Shown here: in pieces, positions 51,549 to 59,616 of the stretch
Layout of the letters: each line of letters opens with the position of its first letter
How positions within the stretch are numbered: the stretch's first letter is position 1
Translations under genes and position numbers: made by a program
Assembly (NCBI GenBank): GCA_001596155.1
Contig: CP014771.1
Coordinates: 4,650,001-4,714,000 of the forward strand
Source of the DNA: Hymenobacter psoromatis
Lineage (GTDB): Bacteria > Bacteroidota > Bacteroidia > Cytophagales > Hymenobacteraceae
DNA length: 64,000 nucleotides
Direction of reading: 5' to 3'
The notes under the pieces: generated by a model
What the model saw: the letters and a program-made list of their open reading frames with translations, nothing else
The model's database searches: none
Told to the model about the DNA's origin: nothing

Positions 51549-52856
51549 ATGCAAATTTCTGCGTTGTTGGGTTGGGTGGCTGGCCTGCGGGTGGGCTGGC
51601 TGGCGCTGGGGCTGAGTCTGCTCCTCCAAGCAGGGGTAGGGCAGGCCCAAACCACGCCGGCGACGTTTATCATTAGCCGGCCCGGGCGGCATAAGGCGCG
51701 GCTGCCCTTCACCATGCAGCGCAACCTGATAATCGTGGCCGCCCGCCTCAACGGGCACGGACCCTACAATTTTCTGCTTGATACCGGCGTGGGCACCAGC
51801 CTGCTCACCGACCCTACCCTGGCCGATTCGCTGCACCTCGCGCGCGGCTCCGAATACAAGCTGCTGGGCGTGGGCGGCACCGATAGCGGCCTGCGCGCCT
51901 ACGAGGCCACCAACGTGCGCGTGAGCCTGAGCGGCCGCGCCGAGGCGCCCGGAATGACTTGGCTGCTGCTTAGCAATGACGTGCTCGACTTGTCGGGCTA
52001 CGTGGGCATGCCGATTCACGGCATTCTCGGCGCCGACCTCTTTCGCTCGTTCGTGGTCACTATTCGCCCCGAGCAGCACGAGCTGCTGCTCACCAACCCC
52101 GCCAACTACCGCGCGCCCCGTGGCCGCCGCTGGGCCCGCCTGCCGCTGCTGCTGGACCACGACAAGTCCTACCTCACGGTGCTGGTGCAGCAGCAGTCCG
52201 CCACCCCCAATGCCGTGGCGCTGCCCTTGCGCCTGCTGCTCGACACCGGCGCGGGCCACGCCCTCAGCCTCGAAACCACTTCCGACCTGCGCCTGCACCT
52301 GCCCGCGGCCCGCCTGCGCACCGACCTGGGCCGGGGCCTCACGGGGCTCATCAGCGGCTCGCTGGGGCGGGTGGCGACCATGCAGCTGGGCCACTACCGC
52401 CTGCCCCAGGTGCTCACGTCTTTCCCCGATTCGACGCAGGTGCATGAGCGCCTGAGTGGCACCGAGCGCCTGCGCAACGGCAGCATCGGCTACGAGGTGC
52501 TCAAGCGCTTCACCACCGTCATCGACTACCCCCACCACCAGCTGCTGCTGCGTCCTACGGCAACTCTGCGCGAACCCTTCGAGCATGATATGTGCGGCCT
52601 CGACCTGCTGGCCACCGGCCCCGACTACCGCCGCTACCTGGTGCAGCGCGTGGTGCCCGGCTCGCCGGCGGCTTCGGCCGGCATCGCCGAAGGGGAGGAG
52701 CTGCTAAGTGTCAATTTTCTTCCCATCAACGTCCTGTCCCTCACCGACCTGAGCCACCTGCTGCACTCGCAGGATGGCCGGGTGCTGCTGCTGCTGCTGC
52801 GCCGCCACGATGGCGAGCTGCACACGACCAGCATTCGGCTCAAAAGGCAGATTTGA
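51549..52856 (+). CDS. Exported retropepsin-like aspartyl protease with PDZ domain
   Basis: A 435-residue protein with a signal peptide (LALGLSLLLQAGVGQAQ). Two aspartyl-protease half-domains each carry a DTG: NFLLDTGVGTSLL near 77 and RLLLDTGAGHALS near 230. A C-terminal PDZ domain starts near 355 (VQRVVPGSPAASAGIAEGEE). It probably cleaves or binds periplasmic proteins. The family is common in Bacteroidota and has no defined substrates. Confidence 0.88.
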   Translation: MQISALLGWVAGLRVGWLALGLSLLLQAGVGQAQTTPATFIISRPGRHKARLPFTMQRNLIIVAARLNGHGPYNFLLDTGVGTSLLTDPTLADSLHLARGSEYKLLGVGGTDSGLRAYEATNVRVSLSGRAEAPGMTWLLLSNDVLDLSGYVGMPIHGILGADLFRSFVVTIRPEQHELLLTNPANYRAPRGRRWARLPLLLDHDKSYLTVLVQQQSATPNAVALPLRLLLDTGAGHALSLETTSDLRLHLPAARLRTDLGRGLTGLISGSLGRVATMQLGHYRLPQVLTSFPDSTQVHERLSGTERLRNGSIGYEVLKRFTTVIDYPHHQLLLRPTATLREPFEHDMCGLDLLATGPDYRRYLVQRVVPGSPAASAGIAEGEELLSVNFLPINVLSLTDLSHLLHSQDGRVLLLLLRRHDGELHTTSIRLKRQI

Positions 52857-52870
52857 TTTCTAATGACTAT

Positions 52871-52939
52871 AGGACTTACGCGAAGAGCTGTTTTTTTAGT
52901 CCCAGTGGGGCTGGTTGTTAACCATTTTGCGTAAGTCCT
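52871..52939. repeat. Family F palindrome (GGACTTACGC/GCGTAAGTCC)
   Basis: Arms AGGACTTACGCGAA and TTTTGCGTAAGTCCT around a 40-base centre. The same termini enclose the family A element at 9041-9179. Confidence 0.8.
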
Positions 52940-53050
52940 GGACTAGTGACGAATGACTAGGAACTACTAATTCTTCATCCCTTTTTAATCATTTGTCGCT
53001 AGTCATTTGTCATTAAAATCCTATCTTTCGCGGCCGCTTATTTTTGCCCT

Positions 53051-54250
53051 ATGCCCGCCCCTGCTGCCGCTCCCGATACGCTACCCCCGCCGCTCATTCG
53101 GGCCAATCAGCACATCTACCGCGAGCATTTTCACGAGGAGTTTACCCAAACGCTGGACGAGAACATCCTGCAGCTGCTCGACCGGGTGTGGTTTCGGTCG
53201 CGGCTGGTGGGCTTCGAGCCCTACCCCCAGCGCAACAACCCGGCCCGGCCGCTGATTTTTGCCTCCAACCACTCGGGCATGGCTTTTCCCTGGGATGCCA
53301 TTATTTCGCTCTCGCACCTGTGGCGCTACCTGATGGACACCCGCGGCAACCTGCGCGATTTGCCCCGGCCGCTGTCGGCGCCCATGCTCTCGGCCACCCG
53401 GCTGATGAACCCCTACCTCATCACGGATTTCTGGAAAAAGTGCGGCAGCGTCGATGCCACCACGCTCAATTTCGAAACCATGATGTATTACCAGGAAAAC
53501 AACCTCATGCTGTATCCCGAGGGCGTGCCGGGCATCGGCAAGGGCTTCAACCGCAAGTACCAGCTCCAGCGCCTGGCCACTAGTATGGTGAGGCTGAGCC
53601 TGATGCACGGCACCGACATCGTGCCTTTCTACACTATTAATGCCGAATATCTTAACCCCCACGCTTATAGCTTTGAGTGGATAAACCGGCTGACCCGAAA
53701 AATCGGCATCCCGTTTTTGCCCATCACGCTGCTGCTGCTGCTGGTTATCGTCCAGCCCTGGGCCTTTTACCTGGCCCTGCCCGCCCAGCTCACCTACGTG
53801 ATGGGCACCCGCATTCGGCCCACCGACCTCACCGCCAAAAAGCATGACGAGCTGAGCCGCGACGAGCTGCTGGCCCTGAGCGAGCAAATCAGGCAGCGCA
53901 TGCAGGCCGAGATGGACGCCGCCGTGCGCGCCCACGGCCAGCACCCGTACCGCTGGCGCGAGCTGTGGCAGCGCATGAAAGAAAACCGCCGCTACTTCCC
54001 GTTTTTCCTGCCCTTCGCCTGGCCCGCGGCCTTCACCGAGTTTGAGCGCCGCTACGTCAAAAACGGTGAGCGCGACTTCAACATGCACCTCGACCGGCCC
54101 GGCACATTCTGGAAATTGTTGTGGCGCAACCCGCTGGTGCTGGCCTATTTCATCCCAGTGCTGGGCTGGATTCCGCTGGCCATCAAAGGCTACCGCGCCA
54201 ATAAGCTGAGCCGCCTGACGCGGGGTAGGGTCGCCCCCACCGGCCGCTAG
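53051..54250 (+). CDS. PlsC-like (LPLAT) acyltransferase
   Basis: A 399-residue membrane-associated acyltransferase. The catalytic His-Asp site reads NHSGMAFPWD (near 75), with seven residues between H and D in place of the usual four, as in the DGAT/TMEM68-like branch. The acceptor motif is LYPEGVPGIGKGF near 157, and a hydrophobic helix follows (PITLLLLLVIVQPWAFYLAL near 225). It would transfer acyl chains to a glycerolipid or a related acceptor. Start is the ATG at 53051. Confidence 0.85.
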   Translation: MPAPAAAPDTLPPPLIRANQHIYREHFHEEFTQTLDENILQLLDRVWFRSRLVGFEPYPQRNNPARPLIFASNHSGMAFPWDAIISLSHLWRYLMDTRGNLRDLPRPLSAPMLSATRLMNPYLITDFWKKCGSVDATTLNFETMMYYQENNLMLYPEGVPGIGKGFNRKYQLQRLATSMVRLSLMHGTDIVPFYTINAEYLNPHAYSFEWINRLTRKIGIPFLPITLLLLLVIVQPWAFYLALPAQLTYVMGTRIRPTDLTAKKHDELSRDELLALSEQIRQRMQAEMDAAVRAHGQHPYRWRELWQRMKENRRYFPFFLPFAWPAAFTEFERRYVKNGERDFNMHLDRPGTFWKLLWRNPLVLAYFIPVLGWIPLAIKGYRANKLSRLTRGRVAPTGR

Positions 54251-54280
54251 CGCCTACCCTCCCGTCGCGGAATAATTTGC

Positions 54281-54368
54281 GTAGGGTGCGGGGCTTGCCC
54301 CCGCCCGTCGTTGAACGACTCGCACGCCAATCGGGCAACGACGGGCGGGGACAAGCCCCGCACCCTAC
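54281..54368. repeat. Family C palindrome
   Basis: GTAGGGTGCGGGGCTTGCCC...and its complement. A single-armed version of the element at 37431-37584. Confidence 0.9.
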
Positions 54369-54470
54369 CTTGCGAGGAATATAAGTTTGGGGCCAATGGC
54401 AGGCTGGCCTACCGTTTTTACTCCTTAAAAACCCGTTTTTTCCTCTCACCCATTTCCCCCGTTTTCACTC

Positions 54471-54935
54471 ATGGACGACCTGTTTAAGAAATTCATCAAT
54501 ACCGGCGTCGGCTTCTTGTCGCAGGGCAACAAAGCCATGCAGAGCGCCATCGAGAAGCTGGTGAAAGAGAGCAAGATATCGGAGCACGAGGGCAAAAAAA
54601 TAGTGGATGACCTGCTAAAAAGCAGCGAATCCAAGCGCGCTGACCTCGAAAAGCAGTTCAAAGGCCTCACCGATGACCTGAAAAACCGCGTGGGCCTCGC
54701 CCCCGACGCCAAGAAAAAGCCTACCCCCTCCGCCAAGGCCAAAGCCGCCAAGTCCGCCGCCAAAAAGCCCGCCACCAGCGCCACCGCCCAGGCCGCCGGC
54801 ACCGTAAAAAAAGCCGCAGACAAGGTGAGCGCCGCCGCTGGTAAAACCCAGCGCTCGGCCGCCGCCAAGGCCGGCGCTGCCAAAAAAGCCACTACTACCT
54901 CGGCCAGCGATAGCGGCTCCAAAACCGGCGAGTAG
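54471..54935 (+). CDS. Phasin-like protein with histone H1-like Lys/Ala tail
   Basis: A 154-residue protein. The first ~75 residues are an amphipathic helix pair typical of phasin-family or poly-hydroxyalkanoate-regulator proteins (LFKKFINTGVGFLSQGNKAM, KISEHEGKKIVDDLLKS). The rest is a Lys/Ala/Pro-rich repeat with AAKKP and KKAA motifs, like bacterial histone H1 (Hc1) or AlgP tails, likely to contact DNA or polyphosphate. No PHA genes are in the window. Confidence 0.8.
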   Translation: MDDLFKKFINTGVGFLSQGNKAMQSAIEKLVKESKISEHEGKKIVDDLLKSSESKRADLEKQFKGLTDDLKNRVGLAPDAKKKPTPSAKAKAAKSAAKKPATSATAQAAGTVKKAADKVSAAAGKTQRSAAAKAGAAKKATTTSASDSGSKTGE

Positions 54936-54973
54936 GTCCTCACTTCCACATTTCTGGCGGAGTAGGGTAAAAG

Positions 54974-55079
54974 AAAGAACGTCATTCCGAGCTTGCCGGG
55001 GAATCTCGCTCGCAATCGTTCAGGCTTCGTGCAACGACGCGAGCGATATTCCTCGGCAAGCTCGGAATGACGTTCTTTT
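54974..55079. repeat. Family B palindrome
   Basis: AAAGAACGTCATTCCGAGCT...AGCTCGGAATGACGTTCTTT. It lies between the phasin-like gene and the pdhB terminator. Confidence 0.9.
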
Positions 55080-55112
55080 CGCAGTTCTTTTCTCGCTGAG
55101 AATAAACCAAAA

Positions 55113-55149
55113 AAACGGCCCCCGCTGCACTAGGCAGCGGGGGCCGTTT
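55113..55149. terminator. Bidirectional terminator between phasin-like gene and pdhB
   Basis: A perfect 16-bp stem (55113-55128 with 55134-55149) whose ends are A-rich on the left. On the minus strand it gives a T-run after the stem, so it serves pdhB best. Confidence 0.8.
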
Positions 55150-55170
55150 AGGCTAGATAGCGCAGTCGAT

Positions 55171-56154
55171 TTAGGCTTTTGCGTAAGTTACTTCCTTCAC
55201 GGCCTGTAGGATGCGAGCCACGTTGGGCAGCGACGCTTCGATGAGGGTAGGGGCGTAGGGCAGCGGCACGTCGGCGCAGGTGATGCGGATAACCGGCGCG
55301 TCGAGGTAGTCGAAGGCGCGGCGCTGCACCATGTAGGCCAGTTCGCCCGAGATGCTGGCCAGCGGCCAGGCCTCTTCTACCACCACCATGCGGTTCGTCT
55401 TTTTCACCGAGTTGATAAGCGTGTCGTAGTCGATGGGGCGCACCGAGCGCAGGTCAATTACCTCAGCGCTAATGCCTTCTTGGGCCAGCTCGTCGGCGGC
55501 GGTGTAGAGCAGCTTCATCATTTTGCCGAAGCTGACCAGCGTCACGTCCTTCCCCTCGCGCACGATGTTGGCCTTGCCAATTTCGAGGATATATTCTTCT
55601 TCGGGCACCTCGCCCTTGTCGCCGTACATCAGCTCCGACTCCATGAAAATCACCGGGTCGGGGTCGCGGATGGCAGCTTTCAGCAGGCCCTTGGCGTCGT
55701 AGGGGTTCGAGGGCACTACCACTTTCAGGCCGGGGCAGTTCGCGTACCAGTTCTCAAAGTTCTGCGAGTGCTGCGACGAGAGCATCCCGGCGTTGCCAGT
55801 CGGCCCGCGAAACACGATGGGGCACGAATACTGCCCGCCCGACATCGAGTAGATTTTAGCCGCCGAGTTGATTACCTGGTCAATAGCCACCAACGAGAAG
55901 TTGAAGGTCATAAACTCGATAATCGGCTTAAGGCCATTAATTGCCGCCCCTACCCCGATGCCGGCAAAGCCCAGCTCGGCAATCGGCGTATCAATCACGC
56001 GCTCGGCCCCAAACTCATCCAGCATTCCCTGGCTGACCTTGTAGGCCCCGTTGTATTCGGCTACCTCCTCGCCCATCAGGAAAACCGACGGGTCGCGGCG
56101 CATTTCTTCGTTCATGGCCTCACGCAGGGCCTCGCGGAATTGAATGGTACGCAT
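55171..56154 (-). CDS. pdhB: Pyruvate dehydrogenase E1 component, beta subunit
   Basis: A 327-residue transketolase-like subunit that with E1-alpha decarboxylates pyruvate on thiamine diphosphate. Motifs: the conserved acidic residue in [18 protein letters not shown] near 28, [12 protein letters not shown] near 60, [15 protein letters not shown] near 117 and the C-terminal domain ([15 protein letters not shown] near 240). Full length. E1-alpha and E2 are elsewhere, so the complex is encoded by scattered genes. A branched-chain 2-oxoacid role is less likely given the sequence. Confidence 0.92.
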   Translation of the reverse strand: MRTIQFREALREAMNEEMRRDPSVFLMGEEVAEYNGAYKVSQGMLDEFGAERVIDTPIAELGFAGIGVGAAINGLKPIIEFMTFNFSLVAIDQVINSAAKIYSMSGGQYSCPIVFRGPTGNAGMLSSQHSQNFENWYANCPGLKVVVPSNPYDAKGLLKAAIRDPDPVIFMESELMYGDKGEVPEEEYILEIGKANIVREGKDVTLVSFGKMMKLLYTAADELAQEGISAEVIDLRSVRPIDYDTLINSVKKTNRMVVVEEAWPLASISGELAYMVQRRAFDYLDAPVIRITCADVPLPYAPTLIEASLPNVARILQAVKEVTYAKA

Positions 56155-56323
56155 CTGTTAGAATAAGTTAACGGGGTAAAGTTAAGGCGCGGGCGTGGGT
56201 AATGAGGATGAAAACATACTATCAATGCTACCAAGGGACAGAAGCATCAACCTCATCAAAGTTTGTGCAACATTTTTGTACAACTTTGGCTATCTTTACT
56301 TCGTTCTTAAATCGAAAAAGAAA
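56155..56323. other. Spacer upstream of pdhB
   Basis: An AT-rich 169 bases. It contains TTTG elements (56262 and 56275), a plus-strand TATCTTTA (56291-56298) and a minus-strand TTAACTTTA near 56175-56185 that may belong to pdhB. Confidence 0.4.
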
Positions 56324-56349
56324 GGGAGCCAGGCCCTAACCCGACTCCC
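56324..56349 (-). terminator. Terminator of the small peptide gene
   Basis: On the minus strand a 10-bp stem that includes three G-U pairs (56340-56349 with 56324-56333, loop TTAGGG) is followed by TTTCTTTTTC. It begins 8 bases after the stop at 56358. Confidence 0.65.
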
Positions 56350-56357
56350 AATCCCAA

Positions 56358-56477
56358 CTACCGCAGGTAATGAGCGATTAAGTAGAGGCCGAAGCCTTTA
56401 GCTAATCCTTTCAGGACCTCCAAAAAAACCGGCTTGCACCAGGTTTTAAGTAGTCTCTTCACGCTGTCCTTTTTCAT
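56358..56477 (-). CDS. 39-residue cationic membrane peptide, possible type I toxin
   Basis: The product is MKKDSVKRLLKTWCKPVFLE followed by VLKGLAKGFGLYLIAHYLR. It begins with a Lys/Arg-rich helix and ends with a hydrophobic segment (GFGLYLIAHYL) and a terminal arginine, the composition of small membrane-active peptides. Codons are A/T-richer than in neighbours. A TATCTTTG box lies ~130 bases upstream and a terminator follows. A second, oppositely oriented terminator lies upstream on the other strand, so an antisense RNA may cover it. Function not proven. Confidence 0.5.
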   Translation of the reverse strand: MKKDSVKRLLKTWCKPVFLEVLKGLAKGFGLYLIAHYLR

Positions 56478-56521
56478 CTGGTTGGAAGAAAAAGGGTTCT
56501 ACGAAAACCCCCACACTTCTC

Positions 56522-56560
56522 GAAGCCCTGGCTGCGTCAACAGTCGGGGCTTCTCTTTTT
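56522..56560 (+). terminator. Plus-strand terminator facing away from the small peptide gene
   Basis: A 13-bp stem with two wobble pairs (56522-56534 with 56541-56553, loop CGTCAA) followed by TCTTTTT. There is no annotated plus-strand gene before it, which implies an unannotated transcript. Confidence 0.75.
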
Positions 56561-56605
56561 CAACAGAGTAGCCGTCGGCTGGGGGACTTACCTACGCGAG
56601 TGCGC

Positions 56606-56613
56606 CAAAGATA
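56606..56613 (-). promoter_or_regulatory. TATCTTTG promoter box for the small peptide transcript
   Basis: A perfect TAnnTTTG on the minus strand, 129 bases before the ATG at 56477. It lies 26 bases beyond the TPR lipoprotein stop, so it can only serve the small gene (or pdhB downstream). No clear TTTG at the -33 spacing. Confidence 0.4.
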
Positions 56614-56638
56614 GCGCCTCAGCAAGCCCCGGCCTACC

Positions 56639-58465
56639 CTACAATTTCAGCGCTTCCCGGAAGGCGGGCCGTTGCACATAGTCCTGAAATTCTAGGTCCT
56701 CAGTGGCCTGGGTGGCGAGGTCGTGGTCGAGGCGCACGGCCTGGTGCAGCTCGGTGGCCAGCGCGGGCTCGTCGTGGCGGCGGGCGGCGGCCACGGCCAA
56801 GCCGTAGTGCGGGGCGGCGGCCTGTGGGCGCAGGTCGAGGGCCAGGTGATACTGAGCGGCGGCGGCATCATACGCGCCGCGCTGCACCAGCAGCAGGCCC
56901 TGATTCAGGTAGTTCTGGTAGCTGGGGCCGGCCAGGCGCAAGCTGGTGAGCGCCTGCTCGGGCTGGCCAATCTGGATTTCCAGGGCCGCTTTATCCGAAA
57001 AAACCTTGCGCAGGATGTCGCGCTCGCCGCCCAGCTTAATGGCGTAGTCGTAGTCCTGCAAGGCTTCGAGGCGCTCCTGAGCGTGGTGGTGGGCCGAGGC
57101 CGCACGGTAAAACAGCTCGGCCGTGGGGTGGCGGTGGGCCGCCAGCGTAAAGTTGATGGCCGCCCGGTGGTAGTAATTCTGCTGCACGCGCAGGCTCGAT
57201 TCTTTCTCGGCGCGCAGGGCCAGCACCGTGCCCAGGTTGTAAAAAGCCTCCCAGCGGGCTGTGCTGGCAGCGGCCAGCTCATAAATGCGCTGCTTCTCGG
57301 CCAGCAGGGGGGTAAGGGTGGCCGAGTAGCGCAGCTCTTCAGGCGTGAGGGCGTCGAGCTCGGCTTCCTTGGCCAGAATTTTTTTGCTCAGAATATACAC
57401 TTCCGAGTCGTAGCGCGGCGGCGCGGTGTAGGTTACGGCCACCGTGCCCCAGCGCAGCACCGGGTAAATATAGTCCTCAAGGTAGTCGAAGTAGCTGAGT
57501 TTGTGCAGCGCCTTTTCCTTCTCGGCAAACGTGCCGTGCGTGTCGTTGATGATGCTCACCACCGAATCCTGCTGCGCGGGCTTCAATACGGAGTGCTGCA
57601 CTTGGCTGAGCAGCAGCTCCCAGCTGCGGCGGTAGGCCAAGGTATCAAACTTAATATCTTCCACCTTATTAAGATATGAAAAGCCTTTCACCCGCTGCTT
57701 ATAGTAATAAAGCAGCATCTTGACCCGCTTGCTGGCCAGCGCCGGCTGGTGGGCATCGAGGGAGTCGGGCGAGTGGCCGGCCGCGATGAGTACCCGCTGG
57801 GTGTGCTGGTTCTGGTCAATCAGGTCTTCGAGGGCCGTGATGTTGGTGCCCAGGTGCGAGCGGATAAACCACTGACCCTGGTCAAAATACAGGGGTAGGA
57901 TGCGAGTGCCGCTCATCACGTTGCTCACCGTTTCGGGCAGCAGCGCCAGCAAGGTGTCTTCGAGCACCACGCGGCGGGCGGGGTCCGAGATGCCGCGCGC
58001 CACCAGCGTTTCGGTGCTGGCCGTCAGCGTTTTGCCGTGGGGCTTTAGCTCGCGCACCTGGCCGCGGGCCATGAGCTGGCCAGGGGAGCGCTGCGGCGTG
58101 TTGGGGATGGTGAAGCGGCGGCGGCTCACCAGGCGGCCCTTCACCGAGTCGTCGTAGGTGAACTCGCCCGGCGCAAACGAGAGCCTACCCACCGTGTCGA
58201 GGCGCAGGTCGTGGTCGTAGTGATACGTGAGCAGCACTTCGTACACCGCCCCTTTGTGCAAATGTTTGGCGGCGGTTTTGGCCGTGGCTTCGAAGGGCAC
58301 CGACTCGCCCACGGCCGTGAGCGGGGCCGGCTCTACGCGCACGCGGCGGCCCGTTTCGGCGGTTTTGAGCATGGCGGGCAGGGGCGAACAGCCCGTGAGC
58401 AAAGCCAGCAACAGACCCGACAGGCCTACCCCCACCTTCGGCTTACTAATTGAGAATGAGCGCAA
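56639..58465 (-). CDS. TPR-repeat outer-membrane lipoprotein
   Basis: A 608-residue lipoprotein with signal and lipobox (VGVGLSGLLLALLTGCSPL). The first ~360 residues form a unit I do not recognise, with VLLTYHYDHDLRLDTVGRLS and HSPDSLDAHQPALASKRVKM; the latter resembles the OmpA-type end of peptidoglycan-binding domains only weakly. The last ~200 residues are TPRs (FYNLGTVLALRAEKESSLRV, LQDYDYAIKLGGERDILRKV). The frame starts with TTG at 58465; the first ATG falls after the lipobox, so TTG is accepted. Confidence 0.75.
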   Translation of the reverse strand: MRSFSISKPKVGVGLSGLLLALLTGCSPLPAMLKTAETGRRVRVEPAPLTAVGESVPFEATAKTAAKHLHKGAVYEVLLTYHYDHDLRLDTVGRLSFAPGEFTYDDSVKGRLVSRRRFTIPNTPQRSPGQLMARGQVRELKPHGKTLTASTETLVARGISDPARRVVLEDTLLALLPETVSNVMSGTRILPLYFDQGQWFIRSHLGTNITALEDLIDQNQHTQRVLIAAGHSPDSLDAHQPALASKRVKMLLYYYKQRVKGFSYLNKVEDIKFDTLAYRRSWELLLSQVQHSVLKPAQQDSVVSIINDTHGTFAEKEKALHKLSYFDYLEDYIYPVLRWGTVAVTYTAPPRYDSEVYILSKKILAKEAELDALTPEELRYSATLTPLLAEKQRIYELAAASTARWEAFYNLGTVLALRAEKESSLRVQQNYYHRAAINFTLAAHRHPTAELFYRAASAHHHAQERLEALQDYDYAIKLGGERDILRKVFSDKAALEIQIGQPEQALTSLRLAGPSYQNYLNQGLLLVQRGAYDAAAAQYHLALDLRPQAAAPHYGLAVAAARRHDEPALATELHQAVRLDHDLATQATEDLEFQDYVQRPAFREALKL

Positions 58466-58620
58466 ATGAAAAGAAATTAGCGACGGCTAAAACGAGCCGG
58501 ATGGCAACCCGACCCGAGCCTGAACGTAAGGACAATCGTAACGTTGGCGGCTAATTAAGTTGTATATTAGCACGACAAAGTTGCAACGCGCCATCCAAAG
58601 CGCCATCCAAAATTCACTTT

Positions 58621-58839
58621 ATGCACCGCCTCACCGACTTTATCGAATCGCAGTCCTTCGGGTTGTGCTCGGCGCTGGGGCAGCGCTGGGGCTTTAGTAC
58701 GCGCAGCATCCGGCTCTCGTTTGTGTACGCGTCTTTCTTCACGTTTGGCTCGCCCATCGTGCTCTATTTCGCCGGTGCTTTCTGGATGAACGTGCGCCGC
58801 GCCATGCGGGAACAGCGTAGCACGGTCTGGGATTTATAG
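58621..58839 (+). CDS. PspC-domain small membrane protein
   Basis: A 72-residue protein. The PspC-like signature is IESQSFGLCSALGQRWGF followed by STRSIRLSFVYASFFTFGSP and one more membrane segment ending in AFWMNVRRAM. Bacteroidota encode such short PspC proteins singly. A role in envelope stress is inferred from the family only. Confidence 0.85.
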   Translation: MHRLTDFIESQSFGLCSALGQRWGFSTRSIRLSFVYASFFTFGSPIVLYFAGAFWMNVRRAMREQRSTVWDL

Positions 58840-58846
58840 CGGCAAG

Positions 58847-59578
58847 TCACGCTTCTCGAATGAGCCGGTACAGTCGCTCGCGGTAGGTTTCGCTGACCGG
58901 AATCAGCTTGTCCTGAATATAAATCGTGTTGCCGTCCACCATCCGAATCTTGTCCAGCGACACGATGTAGGGCTTGTGGACGCGCAAAAAGGGCGGTTGC
59001 GGTAGCGTCTCGGTCAGCTCTTTCAGGCTTTGGTAAGTGATAATGCGCTGAGCGGGCAGGTGAATACTGACGTAGTTGCTCAGCCCTTCAATATATAAAA
59101 TATCCGCGTGATTGACGCGCAGAAACTTGTTCTTGGTTTCCCCCTTCACGAACAGGTGGCCAGGGGGTAAGAAAGCGGGAGCCGCCGCCGAAACGGCGGC
59201 CGCCGTCGTTTCGGCGGCCAGGGTAGGGTGCAAGGTCAGCGCCTTTTGGGCGGCCTTGAAGAACCGCTCGAGGGAAATCGGCTTGAGCAGGTAATCCACC
59301 ACGTCATTTTCGTAGCCTTCGAGCGCGTATTCAGGATAGGCCGTAGTGAGGACGACCTTGCAACGACTGCCAGCCAGCTTCAAAAATTGCAGGCCCGTCA
59401 GCCGGGGCATCTGGATATCAAGAAAAACCAGGTCAACCTGGCCCTGCTGCACCAGCGTGAGGCCCTCCACGGGATTGGTAGTCGTGCCCACCAGCGTCAG
59501 AAAAGGCACCTGGCCGATGTAGTCGGCGAGAATGGCCAGGGCGGGAGCTTCGTCATCAACAACGAGACAGCGAATCAT
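58847..59578 (-). CDS. LytTR response regulator
   Basis: A 243-residue regulator. The receiver domain has the phosphoacceptor in LVFLDIQMPRLTGLQFL near 56 and the acidic pair VVDDEAP at the start. The LytTR DNA-binding domain (LFVKGETKNKFLRVNHADIL onward) fills residues ~140-243. It is downstream of its histidine kinase with a 38-base gap containing a GGGGTAGGG word. Target probably includes the divergent outer-membrane protein gene. Confidence 0.93.
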   Translation of the reverse strand: MIRCLVVDDEAPALAILADYIGQVPFLTLVGTTTNPVEGLTLVQQGQVDLVFLDIQMPRLTGLQFLKLAGSRCKVVLTTAYPEYALEGYENDVVDYLLKPISLERFFKAAQKALTLHPTLAAETTAAAVSAAAPAFLPPGHLFVKGETKNKFLRVNHADILYIEGLSNYVSIHLPAQRIITYQSLKELTETLPQPPFLRVHKPYIVSLDKIRMVDGNTIYIQDKLIPVSETYRERLYRLIREA

Positions 59579-59616
59579 GAGGGGGGGGTAGGGAGGTAAG
59601 TGCGATGGGCGATGGG

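Larger units (their letters stand above)
56299..56560 (+). ncRNA. Candidate antisense RNA over the small peptide gene
   Basis: An inferred plus-strand transcript from the TATCTTTA box (56291-56298) to the strong plus-strand terminator at 56522-56560. It would be fully complementary to the 39-residue ORF. The promoter box is not perfect and the -33 spacing is poor, so this is a hypothesis built mainly on the terminator. Confidence 0.25.

Noticed and set aside
56195..56401. 68-codon plus-strand ORF
   Set aside because: No family resemblance, poor composition, and it conflicts with the better-supported minus-strand peptide gene.
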